Shown piece by piece: positions 17,290 through 26,613 of a DNA stretch of 64,000 nt. Each line of letters starts with the position of its first letter. Positions within the stretch are counted from its first letter, which is position 1. The stretch comes from Kordiimonadaceae bacterium UBA4441 (lineage in GTDB: Bacteria; Pseudomonadota; Alphaproteobacteria; Sphingomonadales; Emcibacteraceae). Under the pieces are notes generated by a model that did not search any database, had not been told where the DNA came from, and saw only the letters and a program-made list of their open reading frames with translations. Location: contig DGPL01000010.1 in the NCBI GenBank assembly GCA_002390425.1, positions 1 to 64,000 on the forward strand, given 5' to 3'. The position numbers and the translations under genes were made by a program.

Positions 17290-19038
17290 TTAATCTACGC
17301 ATACAGCACCAGAATCCATACTACGGATATCAGACGCGCCATAAAATATACCATCACGATACATAATTGTGCTTAGTGAACCAAGTGTGAAACGCATTGG
17401 CGCTAATACATGCCCCATATTCTTAAGAATATCAGTTGTATCTTTGCTCACACCTTCTTCAACCATAACCGCATCAGGTAACCATTGATGATGGATACGC
17501 GGCGCAGCAAGCGCATGCATCGCATTCATATCGAACTCAAGAACGTTGAATACGCTTTGAAGCACAACAGTAATAATCGTACTACCACCCGGGCTACCGG
17601 TTACGAAAAACGGTTTGTCATCTTTTAGGACAATAGTCGGTGTCATTGATGATAATGGACGCTTCTTTGGTTGAACGCTGTTTGCTTCACCACCGATTAG
17701 GCCGTAACCATTTGGTGTACCTGGCTTCGCAGAGAAATCATCCATTTCATTGTTCATCATGATACCTGTTCCTTCAGCCATCATGTGATTGCCGTAACTA
17801 AAGTTCAGCGTATATGTGTTACTAACCGCATTTCCATGCTTATCCATTACGGAATAATGAGTTGTATCAGGGCTTTCAGCAATTAAGTTTAGCGCTGGTG
17901 CAACATCGGTTGAACGACGTGATTTATCAGTTGGAATTTGTGCACGTGTTAGTGCCGCATATTCTTTACTTGTTAATTCCGCAACAGGAACATCAGAAAA
18001 ATCAGGATCACCTAAATATTTACTACGGTCCGCATAAGCTTGACGCATCGCTTCAATATAAAGATGAAGTGTCGCTGCACTGTTATGACCTTTTTCTTTT
18101 AAGTTATCATTTTCAAGCATATTCATAATTTGGACAAGATGAACACCACCTGATGAAGGTGGTGGCATTGTAACCACTTTATGGCCTTTATATTCGCCAA
18201 CAATAGCAGGACGTTCTTTGGCAACATAAGCGGCCATATCGTCCATCGTAATTAAACCACCATGTGCTTTTTGATCTGCAACAATACGTTTTGCAATTTC
18301 GCCTTTATAAAAAGCGTCTTTACCGCCATCCATGATCTGCTTTAATGACCAAGCAAGATCCTTTTGTTTTAGAACTTCGCCATAATCATACGATGAACCA
18401 TCTGCTTTATAGAAAACTTTTGCGGCCGCTTCGTTTTCCATCAAACGTTCTTTACGGCCATTAAGTGAGCTTTGCAGATAGTTATACATTAGAAAACCAT
18501 CATTCGCGAGGTCATATGCTGGCTTGATAACTTCAGCAAGGCTCATTGTACCGTAATTTTCAAGTGCATGAACCATTCCTGCAACGGTGCCTGGCACGCC
18601 TGCCGCTAGGGCACCATATTTAGAACGGTCATTATCAACAGATCCATCTTCGTTAAGATACATGTCACGGTGCGCTCTGCTTGGTGCCATTTCACGGTAA
18701 TCAATTGCAATTGATTTATTTTCTTCTGCGAGGTGGATCACCATAAATCCGCCGCCACCAATATTTCCGGCTTGTGGGTAAGTTACTGCAAGGGCAAAAC
18801 CAACGGCCACACCTGCATCAACGGCATTACCGCCTGCTTTAAGAATATCTGCCCCAACCTGTGAAGCCATTTTCTCGCGTGATGTAACCATACCGTTACG
18901 TCCAATTACAGGAACAAAACGGTCCGTAGTGTTAAGACGCGGTGTTTTTGCAGCACCACCATCACCCATTTGCGCTAATGCAGGACTGACGACAAAACCT
19001 GCGAAAAACGCTACTAAAACTAAAATTTTTGATTTCAT
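17290..19038 (-). CDS. ggt: Gamma-glutamyltransferase, paralog 1 of 3
   Basis: A 582-residue periplasmic N-terminal-nucleophile hydrolase that cleaves the gamma-glutamyl bond of glutathione and related peptides and can pass the glutamyl group to amino acids. It has a signal peptide (MKSKILVLVAFFAGFVVSPALAQ), the large-subunit motifs GNAVDAGVAVGFALAV and GNIGGGGFMV, and the processing site DTTHYSVMDK, in which Thr392 would become the N-terminal nucleophile of the small subunit. The substrate motifs NNEMDDFS and RPLSSMTPT and the oxyanion GSPGGSTI follow. Length matches E. coli Ggt (580). It is the last of three tandem copies on this strand, 143 bases after copy 2, and ends at a strong terminator. 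Confidence 0.95.
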   Translation of the reverse strand: MKSKILVLVAFFAGFVVSPALAQMGDGGAAKTPRLNTTDRFVPVIGRNGMVTSREKMASQVGADILKAGGNAVDAGVAVGFALAVTYPQAGNIGGGGFMVIHLAEENKSIAIDYREMAPSRAHRDMYLNEDGSVDNDRSKYGALAAGVPGTVAGMVHALENYGTMSLAEVIKPAYDLANDGFLMYNYLQSSLNGRKERLMENEAAAKVFYKADGSSYDYGEVLKQKDLAWSLKQIMDGGKDAFYKGEIAKRIVADQKAHGGLITMDDMAAYVAKERPAIVGEYKGHKVVTMPPPSSGGVHLVQIMNMLENDNLKEKGHNSAATLHLYIEAMRQAYADRSKYLGDPDFSDVPVAELTSKEYAALTRAQIPTDKSRRSTDVAPALNLIAESPDTTHYSVMDKHGNAVSNTYTLNFSYGNHMMAEGTGIMMNNEMDDFSAKPGTPNGYGLIGGEANSVQPKKRPLSSMTPTIVLKDDKPFFVTGSPGGSTIITVVLQSVFNVLEFDMNAMHALAAPRIHHQWLPDAVMVEEGVSKDTTDILKNMGHVLAPMRFTLGSLSTIMYRDGIFYGASDIRSMDSGAVCVD

Positions 19039-19181
19039 TATTTCTCTCTCAATGTGTTCAATGAAAACACTCTAACCACTAAAAATGATTCTGCAAAAGA
19101 AAAAGGCGTACTGCTACCGTTTTCGGTATTGATCCGATTTTGCAGAGTTTTAGTCCGTTAGATCAGGAAATATTCCGAAAA

Positions 19182-20930
19182 TTATTCAAGTCCGATCGTA
19201 CCCGCATCCATATTACGGGGGTCATGTGCGCCAAAAAAGAAACCATCCTTATAAACAATGCTTGCGGTTTCCCCTAAAGTCATGAACCCATATTTATTAC
19301 TGTCGGCGCGATAAACCAGATTATGCCCCATATCTTTAAGTATATTCATCGTATCTTTATTAAGGCTACTTTCCACCTCGACAATATCCGGCATCCATTG
19401 GTGATTTATTCTTGGTTTGCTGCTGGCGGCAGCGATATTCATATCAAATTCAATCACATTCATAATCGTTTGAAAAACCGTATTAATGATGGTTGATGAC
19501 CCCGGGCTTCCGGTTAATAAAAACGGCAAGCCATCCTTTAAAACTATGGTCGGTGTCATTGATGATCTTGGGCGTTTACGTGGCTCCTGCGCATTTGCTT
19601 TACCGCTTATATTTCCGTTAACATCGGGCTCATAGGGTAAGTGATCAAAATCATCCATTTCATTATTAAGCACAATTCCAGTTCCCCCTGCCATCATGCC
19701 CTCATAGAAACCATAGTTAACTGTATAAGTGTTACTGACGGCATTGCCCCATTTATCCATTACTGAAAAATGTGTTGTTTGCGGACTTTCTGACTGGAGC
19801 CCTTTTGTCGGTGCAAGTTCAGATGATTTTCTTGCACGGTCCATTGGAATACGCGCACGGGTTTCTTGGGCGTATGTTTTGTCCGTTAATTTATCAACCG
19901 GCACGTCAAAAAAGGCAGGATCACCTGTATAAAGACTACGGTCCGCATAAGCCTGACGCATTGCTTCAATATATAAATGAAGGGTTGCGGCACTATTATG
20001 CCCTTTTGATTTGATATCATCATTTTCAAGCATATTTAACATTTGCATCACGTGAACGCCACCAGATGATGGGGGTGGCATGGCGGCAATTTCATATCCC
20101 TTATATGTTCCGCGAACCGGTTCTCTTTCAACTGGCTGATAATCCGCCATATCTTTCATGGTGATAATACCGTCATACTTTTCTTGATCCGCTACAATCT
20201 TACGGGCGATCTCCCCTTTATAAAAAGCATCAACACCGTCATCCATGATCATTTTTAATGATTGCGCAAGATCACTTTGAATAAGCGTATCGCCAAAATA
20301 ATAATTACTTCCGTCCGGCTTGAAAAAAGCGGCTCTTGTTTCCGGTGCTGCAGTCAATTTTTCCTTGTGGGTTTCAAATGTACGCTCCAAATGGCGCCCA
20401 ACCTTAAATCCATTTTTTGCAAGTTCATATGCCGGTTTAATTACATCCGCTAATGACATTGTACCGTATTTTTCAACGGCCATCGCCATGCCAGACACCG
20501 TACCCGGCACCCCAACTGATTTTCGGCTTTGAAATGAAAGGAAATGATCAATTTTACCATCAACAACATACATATCATGTGTCGCACGATCGGCAGCATA
20601 TTCACGGTAATCAATTGTTGTAGTGAGGTTTTGATCCGCTTTATGTAAAACCATAAACCCGCCGCCGCCAATGTTTCCGGCTTCGGGATGGACAACCGCA
20701 AGCGCGAAAGCAACGGCCGCTGCCGCGTCAATGGCGTTGCCGCCTTGCTCTAATATATCAGCGCCAACTTTTGTCGCAATTTTACGTCGACTACTCACCA
20801 TTCCTTTTGATCCGATTATCGGTACAAATCCATCGACAGCATCATAATCTGGTAAGGGCTTTTCTTGTGCAACGGAAAAACTTGTCACAAATACAAAAAT
20901 TGAAATAGCGGTAATTATATTTTTAATCAT
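19182..20930 (-). CDS. ggt: Gamma-glutamyltransferase, paralog 2 of 3
   Basis: A 582-residue exported enzyme with the same layout as its neighbours. The start is placed at the ATG at 20930, which has AAGG eight bases upstream and opens a proper signal peptide (MIKNIITAISIFVFVTSFSVAQ); an earlier ATG at 20963 adds a non-signal stretch. The autoprocessing site reads QTTHFSVMDK, with Phe where the others have Tyr. NNEMDDFD, RPRSSMTPT and GSPGSSTI form the active-site loops; the GSPGSS reading differs from GSPGGS/G in the other two, so the pocket may differ slightly. An extra stretch near the C-terminus (YRADSNKYGFMTLG) is absent from copies 1 and 3. It lies between the other two copies, with a terminator upstream belonging to copy 3. 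Confidence 0.95.
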   Translation of the reverse strand: MIKNIITAISIFVFVTSFSVAQEKPLPDYDAVDGFVPIIGSKGMVSSRRKIATKVGADILEQGGNAIDAAAAVAFALAVVHPEAGNIGGGGFMVLHKADQNLTTTIDYREYAADRATHDMYVVDGKIDHFLSFQSRKSVGVPGTVSGMAMAVEKYGTMSLADVIKPAYELAKNGFKVGRHLERTFETHKEKLTAAPETRAAFFKPDGSNYYFGDTLIQSDLAQSLKMIMDDGVDAFYKGEIARKIVADQEKYDGIITMKDMADYQPVEREPVRGTYKGYEIAAMPPPSSGGVHVMQMLNMLENDDIKSKGHNSAATLHLYIEAMRQAYADRSLYTGDPAFFDVPVDKLTDKTYAQETRARIPMDRARKSSELAPTKGLQSESPQTTHFSVMDKWGNAVSNTYTVNYGFYEGMMAGGTGIVLNNEMDDFDHLPYEPDVNGNISGKANAQEPRKRPRSSMTPTIVLKDGLPFLLTGSPGSSTIINTVFQTIMNVIEFDMNIAAASSKPRINHQWMPDIVEVESSLNKDTMNILKDMGHNLVYRADSNKYGFMTLGETASIVYKDGFFFGAHDPRNMDAGTIGLE

Positions 20931-20991
20931 AGTGTCAGCCTTGAAAATAAAATGAAATATCACTCTAACGAATATTCATATATGAACCAAC

Positions 20992-21020
20992 AAAAAAGGC
21001 GGATCGAATGACCCGCCTTT
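20992..21020 (-). terminator. Terminator of ggt paralog 3
   Basis: AAAGGCGG (20995-21002) pairs with CCGCCTTT (21013-21020) around a 10-base loop; the reverse strand continues into six T. It lies 22 bases after the stop of copy 3, so copies 3 and 2 are probably separate transcripts. Confidence 0.85.
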
Positions 21021-21041
21021 AATTAATTATATCAAGTAATC

Positions 21042-22778
21042 TTATTCAATCCCAATGGTCGCCGCATTCATACTGCGCGGATCATGAGCACCATAAAACC
21101 AACCATCGCGGTATACGATACTGTTCGTGCTACCGAGTGTACGGCGGCCAGCATTGAATTTATGCCCCATTCCTTCAAGGATATTAAGGGTATCCTGACT
21201 AACACCAGCTTCGATAGTGGTCATGTCAGGCATCCATTGATGATTGATACGTGGCTTACTGCTTGCTGCTGCCACATTCATATCAAATTCAATCACGTTC
21301 ATAACCGTTTGGAAAACGGTGTTAATGATTGTGCCACCGCCCGGTGATCCGGTTACTAGGAATGGTTTACCATCTTTAAACACAATAGTCGGTGTCATTG
21401 ATGAACGAGGACGCTTGTGCGGTTCTTGTGCGTTTGCTTTACCACTAATGTTACCATTTGCGTCCGGCTTATAGGGTTCATGATCAAAATCATCAAGTTC
21501 ATTATTAAGTAATATTCCTGTGTTTTCTGCCATGATACCATTACCAAAACCGAAGTTCAGCGTATATGTATTACTTACCGCATTACCCCATTTATCCATA
21601 ACGGAATAATGGGTTGTTTCTGGGCTTTCATAAGCAAGGTTTTTGGTCGGTGCCACTTCCGAGCTGTCGCGGGCACGATCCATAGGAATACGGGCACGAA
21701 TTTCTTTTGCATATTCTTTATCAATTAATTTATCGACCGGAATATTAAAGAACGCAGGATCACCCGCATAAAGTGAGCGATCAGCATAAGCCTGACGCAT
21801 ACTTTCGATATATAGATGAAGTGTCGCAGCTGAATTATGACCCATTGATTTAAGATCGTCATTTTCAAGCATATTCATCATTTGAACCATATGCATTCCT
21901 CCTGATGATGGAGGTGGCATTGTCGCAATATCATATCCTTTATATGAACCCCAAACCGGCTCACGTTCATAAACTTTATAAGCCGCGAAATCATCCATGG
22001 TTAAAATACCATCGTTCGCCGCCATATCGGCAGAAATTCTTTCAGCGATCTCACCTTTATAAAAAGCATCAACGCCATTATCCATAATCTGTTTAATGGA
22101 CCATCCTAAGTCTTCCTGAACGAGGATTTCACCTGTTTTATAATTACTACCGTCCGCTTTATAAAAAACCTTTGAAGCAGCTGGATCCGCACCAAGACGC
22201 TCTTTACTGCGAATGAGTGATGCTTCAAGCTGTGTATAAACAGGAAAACCATCTTTCGCGAGTTTATAGGCTGGCTCAAGAACATCATTTAAACTAAGTG
22301 TTCCGTATTTCTCAATTGCTAGCGCCATACCCATAACGGTTCCGGGAACGCCTGATGATTTACGGTGATATTTTGCAAGCTTATTATCAACTTTATCATC
22401 AACAACATAAAGGTCGTGACTAGCTGTTCCTGCGGACATTTCACGGTAATCAATGGCAACCGTTTCATTTTTGTCGGCAATATGTACAACCATAAATCCA
22501 CCACCGCCAATATTACCGGCTTGTGGATACGTAACCGCAAGCGCAAAACCAACCGCCGCAGCAGCATCAACCGCGTTACCGCCTTTTTCAAGAATTTCCG
22601 CACCAATTTCAGCAGCGATCGTTTCACGCACGGTTACCATACCGTTTTTGCCAACAACCGGAACAAACCCATCACGCGAAGAAAAACTTGCAGGATTATA
22701 TTCCTGAGCTTTAACCGGCACTGCGATGAATGCAATTACATTGACGACAAGCAACAGTGATTTAAACAATATCTTCAT
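21042..22778 (-). CDS. ggt: Gamma-glutamyltransferase, paralog 3 of 3
   Basis: A 578-residue exported enzyme of the same family. The start is at 22778, where AGAGGA precedes the ATG and a signal peptide follows (MKILFKSLLLVVNVIAF ... VKAQ); the longer reading from 22850 is rejected. It shows GNAVDAAAAVGFALAV, PPPSSGGMHMVQMMN, the processing site ETTHYSVMDK, LNNELDDFD and RPRSSMTPT. By eye copies 2 and 3 are closer to each other than to copy 1: both have KANAQEP before the SSM motif and VAAASSKPRINHQW near the end, where copy 1 has MHALAAPRIHHQW. It is the first gene of the tandem set and has its own terminator. Confidence 0.95.
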   Translation of the reverse strand: MKILFKSLLLVVNVIAFIAVPVKAQEYNPASFSSRDGFVPVVGKNGMVTVRETIAAEIGAEILEKGGNAVDAAAAVGFALAVTYPQAGNIGGGGFMVVHIADKNETVAIDYREMSAGTASHDLYVVDDKVDNKLAKYHRKSSGVPGTVMGMALAIEKYGTLSLNDVLEPAYKLAKDGFPVYTQLEASLIRSKERLGADPAASKVFYKADGSNYKTGEILVQEDLGWSIKQIMDNGVDAFYKGEIAERISADMAANDGILTMDDFAAYKVYEREPVWGSYKGYDIATMPPPSSGGMHMVQMMNMLENDDLKSMGHNSAATLHLYIESMRQAYADRSLYAGDPAFFNIPVDKLIDKEYAKEIRARIPMDRARDSSEVAPTKNLAYESPETTHYSVMDKWGNAVSNTYTLNFGFGNGIMAENTGILLNNELDDFDHEPYKPDANGNISGKANAQEPHKRPRSSMTPTIVFKDGKPFLVTGSPGGGTIINTVFQTVMNVIEFDMNVAAASSKPRINHQWMPDMTTIEAGVSQDTLNILEGMGHKFNAGRRTLGSTNSIVYRDGWFYGAHDPRSMNAATIGIE

Positions 22779-22816
22779 TTTATTTCCTCTTATATTTATT
22801 TTCCCCATAACGACAA

Positions 22817-22846
22817 AAGCGAGCTTAATATGAATAAAGCTCGCTT
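22817..22846 (-). terminator. Probable terminator of gcrA
   Basis: AAGCGAGCTT (22817-22826) is exactly complementary to AAGCTCGCTT (22837-22846), a 10-bp stem with a 10-base loop. On the reverse strand it lies about 30 bases past the gcrA stop, but only a short T-run follows, so it may be weak. Confidence 0.65.
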
Positions 22847-22874
22847 GCAATCGTAATTAAAAAAGAAAAATTTG

Positions 22875-23339
22875 TTATTTAACCGGTGTTGCCATGATAC
22901 GGCGACGCGTATTGCGGCGTGTTTTGCGTGGTTGCTGTACTTGGTATGCTTCTACGCAGTGGTTCGCACAATATGGAAAGGTTGGCTGTGACGGTTTACC
23001 GCAAAAATGAAAATTCGCTTCACCCGGATGACCAATTGGCCATTTACAGATGCTTTCCGTAAGATCAAGTATCGATACTTTACCACCTGTTGACGTCACT
23101 TTGCTCGCGGGTGCTTTTTTAGGAACAGCCACTTTCTTTTTCGCGGCGGCCGCGGCAGCACGTTTTGCAGGATCCGATTTCACAGGTGACGGACGTGATG
23201 CAAGCCCCATCCGATGTGCTTTACCGATAACGGCGTTTCTTGTCACGCCTTCTGCTAATTCTTTGGCTATTTGGCTCGCGCTTAAACCTTTATCCCATAA
23301 TTCACGGAGTTTCTCTACGCGATCATCTGTCCAAGCCAT
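22875..23339 (-). CDS. gcrA: GcrA cell-cycle regulator
   Basis: A 154-residue regulator found in Alphaproteobacteria. GcrA binds sigma-70 RNA polymerase and GANTC-methylated promoters to switch on S-phase genes. The N-terminus has the helix-turn-helix-like TDDRVEKLRELWDKGLSASQIAKEL and TRNAVIGKAHRMGL (residues 3-46), the hallmark of the family. A low-complexity Ala/Lys linker (about 55-85) leads to the sigma-interacting C-terminal part with ESICKWPIGHPGE, FHFCGKP and PYCANHC, whose Cys and His residues are conserved in the family. It stands alone, divergent from the ABC permease gene, and is one of the best class markers in the window. Confidence 0.96.
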   Translation of the reverse strand: MAWTDDRVEKLRELWDKGLSASQIAKELAEGVTRNAVIGKAHRMGLASRPSPVKSDPAKRAAAAAAKKKVAVPKKAPASKVTSTGGKVSILDLTESICKWPIGHPGEANFHFCGKPSQPTFPYCANHCVEAYQVQQPRKTRRNTRRRIMATPVK

Positions 23340-23518
23340 ATGTAATCCTTACTTTGTTTTTAATCCGGATGATTTATAGCATACTTGCTTTAATTACCCA
23401 AATATTTCTAACCAGAAAGCAGCTATTTAATATTCTTGTTAGAAAACGTCAAGTTGAGATTGCGATATACCATAGTTTTATTCTATAAGAACGCATCAAT
23501 GCATTCAGGATAGTAAAC

Positions 23519-24334
23519 ATGGCAAACGGCGATAACAGTATTAATGAATTTCAATCAAAACGCATGGGATCATTTAATTGGTCCGGCTTTCGTACATTAT
23601 ATGAAAAGGAAGTCCGCCGCTATTTAAAAGTGTTTGGACAAACCGTCGGGGCACCTGTAGTCACAACACTCATGTTTATGATGATATTTACGTTAGCGCT
23701 TGGTGGAAGTGACCGATATATGGGCGATATACCATATTCAGTCTTTCTCGCCCCGGGACTTATTATTATGTCGGTTTTGCAAAATAGTTTTGCAAACACA
23801 TCATCATCAATTATAGGCTCAAAAATGCAGGGTAATATTGTTGATATTCTTTTGGCGCCACTTGGAGCAAAAGAGATTGCAATGGGCTATGCCTTTGGCG
23901 GTATAACACGCGGCCTTATGGTTGGATGCTCGGTTATGATCGCAATGAGCTTTATGACTGATCTTTCATTTACTCACTTATGGGCCATTTTATATTTTGG
24001 CTTATCAGGTTCCATGATGTTATCACTGCTTGGCATCATGACCGGGATTTGGGGGCAAAGATTTGATCAAACATCTGCCATTAGTAACTTTGTGATTATG
24101 CCACTCTCTTTTCTTTCAGGAACCTTTTATTCAATCGATAGACTAAGCGGTGTTTGGTTTCAAATTAGTCAGGTAAACCCTTTCTTTTATCTTATTGATG
24201 GCTTTAGATACGGCTTCACAGGTCAGGCAGAAGCAAATACAATGGTGGGGGCTTTATATATCCTTGGCATCAATATCACTCTTTGGGTATGTTGCTATAG
24301 AATGTTTAAAAGTGGATATAAGCTTCGCGCGTAA
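23519..24334 (+). CDS. ABC-2 type transporter permease
   Basis: A 271-residue membrane protein of the ABC-2 permease family, as in polysaccharide, lipid or drug exporters. Six hydrophobic helices are visible; a helix before the first TM reads TLYEKEVRRYLKVFGQT, and the ABC-2 signature segment around residues 190-230 reads PLSFLSGTFYSIDRLSGVW with VNPFFYLIDGFRYGF. It needs an ATP-binding subunit, and none is encoded next to it or elsewhere in the window, so it must pair with one encoded elsewhere. Its gene is divergent from gcrA and sits just upstream of argD, with 82 bases to the argD start chosen here; whether it is transcribed with the arginine genes is unknown. Confidence 0.88.
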   Translation: MANGDNSINEFQSKRMGSFNWSGFRTLYEKEVRRYLKVFGQTVGAPVVTTLMFMMIFTLALGGSDRYMGDIPYSVFLAPGLIIMSVLQNSFANTSSSIIGSKMQGNIVDILLAPLGAKEIAMGYAFGGITRGLMVGCSVMIAMSFMTDLSFTHLWAILYFGLSGSMMLSLLGIMTGIWGQRFDQTSAISNFVIMPLSFLSGTFYSIDRLSGVWFQISQVNPFFYLIDGFRYGFTGQAEANTMVGALYILGINITLWVCCYRMFKSGYKLRA

Positions 24335-24416
24335 GCAAAAATATACATTTTTTACTTGAATGTTTGGTCAATTTAGGCCAAAAGACCTTTCTTTAAACAA
24401 AATAATGTACGAAATT

Positions 24417-25625
24417 ATGGTCGAAAAACAGAATAATATATCGTCAATACTACCAACATACGCCAGAATGGATGCCAAATTCATCCGTGGCGAGGGTTGC
24501 AAGTTATATGATGACAATGATCAACAATATCACGATTTTGGGAGTGGAATTGCTGTAAACTGCCTTGGGCATTGCCACCCCGCTCTCGTGAAAGCGTTAA
24601 CGGACCAAGCAGGCAAGCTTTGGCATACGTCTAATATTTTCCATATCGATGGGCAAGCTACACTTGCTGATAAACTATGCGACATAACTTTTGCAGATAG
24701 TATGTTTTTCACGAATTCTGGCGCAGAAGCCGTTGAATGCGCCATAAAAATGGCGCGCCGTTATCATGATGCAAATGGAAACCCTGAAAAATTTCGTGTT
24801 ATTTCATTCGAAGGAAGCTTCCACGGTAGAACACTTGCGACCATAGCAGCGGGCGGTTCAGAAAAACTTACAAAAGGGTTTGGTCCCGTCATGGACGGGT
24901 TTGATGTTATTCGTTTTTACCGTGATATGAGTAAGGTCGAAGACCATATTACCAATGAAACAGCAGCCATTCTTATTGAACCCATTCAAGGTGAAGGGGG
25001 TATTCGCCCGGTTTCCAGAGAAAATTTACAAAAATTGCGTCAAATTGCCGATAAGCATGACATCTTATTGATTTTTGATGAAATACAATGCGGTGTTGGT
25101 CGTACTGGAAAAATGTTTGCACACGAACACGCCGGTGTAACCCCTGATATAATGCCAATCGCCAAAGGAATTGGCGGCGGTTTTCCTCTTGGTGCCTGCT
25201 TAGCCGTTGAAAAAGTAGCCAAGCATATGACACTTGGAACCCATGGTTCAACATATGGCGGTAATCCACTTGCAATGGCGATGGGTATTGCAGTCATTGA
25301 AACCATAGAAAACGAAGACATTTTGGCAAATGTGCAAAAAATGTCCGATAAATTAAGCTTGGATTTAATGAAGCTTAGAAAAAAATACCCAGACGTAATT
25401 GATATGGTGCGTGGATTAGGTTTAATGATGGGTATCAAACTTCATATTGAACCACCAGAATTTGTCCGAACGGCCTTTAAAAACAAATTGCTATTGGTGG
25501 GTGCCGGTGAAAACACAGTTCGTATTTTGCCTCCACTTAATATTACGGCAGAGGATATTGACAGAGCGATTGAGCTTATGGATATGACCTGCCAAGACAT
25601 TTTGAAAAATAAATCGTTAGATTAA
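24417..25625 (+). CDS. argD: Acetylornithine aminotransferase ArgD
   Basis: A 402-residue PLP aminotransferase (class III) that makes N2-acetylornithine from acetylglutamate semialdehyde in arginine biosynthesis, and can act on succinyl-diaminopimelate semialdehyde. It shows PTYARMDAKFIRGEG at the N-terminus, FTNSGAEAVECAIKMAR, FEGSFHGRT, ILIEPIQGEGGI, LIFDEIQCGVGRTG and the PLP lysine in PIAKGIGGGFPLGA. The start at 24417 gives the usual N-terminus; an ATG at 24360 in the same frame would add 19 untypical residues. Neither has a strong SD. The argF gene follows after 24 bases, and hslO after that, an order common in Alphaproteobacteria. Confidence 0.93.
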   Translation: MVEKQNNISSILPTYARMDAKFIRGEGCKLYDDNDQQYHDFGSGIAVNCLGHCHPALVKALTDQAGKLWHTSNIFHIDGQATLADKLCDITFADSMFFTNSGAEAVECAIKMARRYHDANGNPEKFRVISFEGSFHGRTLATIAAGGSEKLTKGFGPVMDGFDVIRFYRDMSKVEDHITNETAAILIEPIQGEGGIRPVSRENLQKLRQIADKHDILLIFDEIQCGVGRTGKMFAHEHAGVTPDIMPIAKGIGGGFPLGACLAVEKVAKHMTLGTHGSTYGGNPLAMAMGIAVIETIENEDILANVQKMSDKLSLDLMKLRKKYPDVIDMVRGLGLMMGIKLHIEPPEFVRTAFKNKLLLVGAGENTVRILPPLNITAEDIDRAIELMDMTCQDILKNKSLD

Positions 25626-25649
25626 TAATCTATCACTATAGGTGATGAA

Positions 25650-26603
25650 ATGGCCCATGCTAAATTATTAAAAGACCATAGACATTTCCTTGATATTTCC
25701 TCATTAACACCTGAGGATGCAAGAGAAATTATTGAAACCGCTAAAACGCTTAAAAAAGCAGCGAAAAAACAAAACCAAAGTAAGGGTTTTGTACACCCTG
25801 ATGCACCGCTCAAAAACAAAGCTCTTGCAATGATTTTTGAAAAATCAAGCACACGTACACGTGTTTCATTTGAAATGGCAATGCATCAATTAGGCGGCAA
25901 ATCAGTCGTCTTGCAAAATCATGATATGCAGCTTGGGCGTGGTGAAAGTATTTCTGATACGGCGCAGGTTCTTTCCGGTTTTGTAGATGCCATCATGTTG
26001 CGTGCCAATAGTCATGCCGACCTTCTTGAAATGGCAGAATGTTCTTCGGTTCCCATCATTAACGCCTTAACCGATTTTTCTCATCCCTGCCAGATCATGG
26101 CTGATGTGCTTACTTTTGAAGAGCATAAAGGCAATATAGCCGGCAAGAAAATCGCGTGGTCCGGGGACGGAAACAACGTCGCTATTTCATGGATACATGC
26201 AGCCGTTCTTTTTGACTGTGAATTATCACTCGCCTGCCCGTCTGATTATTCGCCAATTGCACAGGAAATACAATGGGCACAAAATAACGGCGCAAAAGTA
26301 ACCCTAACCGAAGATCCAAATGCGGCTGTCATATATGCAGATTGCGTTATTACTGATACATTTGTTTCAATGGGTGATGACGACGCGGATCAAAGATTAA
26401 AGGACTTATCCCCATACATGGTCGATGGCGACTTAATGGATAAAGCAGATAAAGAAGCCATTTTTATGCATTGCTTACCAGCGCATCGCGGCGAAGAAGT
26501 AAGTGCCGATGTTATTGATGGTCCAAAATCCGTTATTTGGGATGAGGCCGAAAATAGATTGCATATTCAAAAAGCCATATTAATGTGGTGTTTTGGAAAA
26601 TAA
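25650..26603 (+). CDS. argF: Ornithine carbamoyltransferase ArgF
   Basis: A 317-residue cytosolic enzyme that joins carbamoyl phosphate and ornithine to citrulline. The carbamoyl-phosphate loop SSTRTR is at residues 66-71; NHDMQLGRGE, the DFSHPCQIMADV motif and the ornithine-binding FMHCLPAHRGEE near 275 are all intact. The N-terminal 50 residues include a Lys-rich insert (KTLKKAAKKQNQSKG) about ten residues longer than in common OTCs. A good AGGTGATGAA leader precedes the ATG. It overlaps or nearly touches hslO, whose ATG lies 10 bases after the stop, so argD-argF-hslO is one operon. Confidence 0.96.
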   Translation: MAHAKLLKDHRHFLDISSLTPEDAREIIETAKTLKKAAKKQNQSKGFVHPDAPLKNKALAMIFEKSSTRTRVSFEMAMHQLGGKSVVLQNHDMQLGRGESISDTAQVLSGFVDAIMLRANSHADLLEMAECSSVPIINALTDFSHPCQIMADVLTFEEHKGNIAGKKIAWSGDGNNVAISWIHAAVLFDCELSLACPSDYSPIAQEIQWAQNNGAKVTLTEDPNAAVIYADCVITDTFVSMGDDDADQRLKDLSPYMVDGDLMDKADKEAIFMHCLPAHRGEEVSADVIDGPKSVIWDEAENRLHIQKAILMWCFGK

Positions 26604-26613
26604 CGAGCAACCT

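Noticed and set aside
22365..22760. 131-codon frame on the plus strand inside ggt paralog 3
   Set aside because: It lies wholly opposite a well-supported gene, has no ribosome site and no recognisable family; it is a shadow frame.
17290..22778. Direct-repeat reads of the three ggt genes as an assembly artefact
   Set aside because: The copies differ throughout at protein and DNA level and have different flanks and lengths, so they are genuine paralogs.
23340..23518. CtrA or CcrM sites in the gcrA promoter region
   Set aside because: Only partial TTAA half-sites are seen in an AT-rich stretch, with no full TTAA-N7-TTAA pair.
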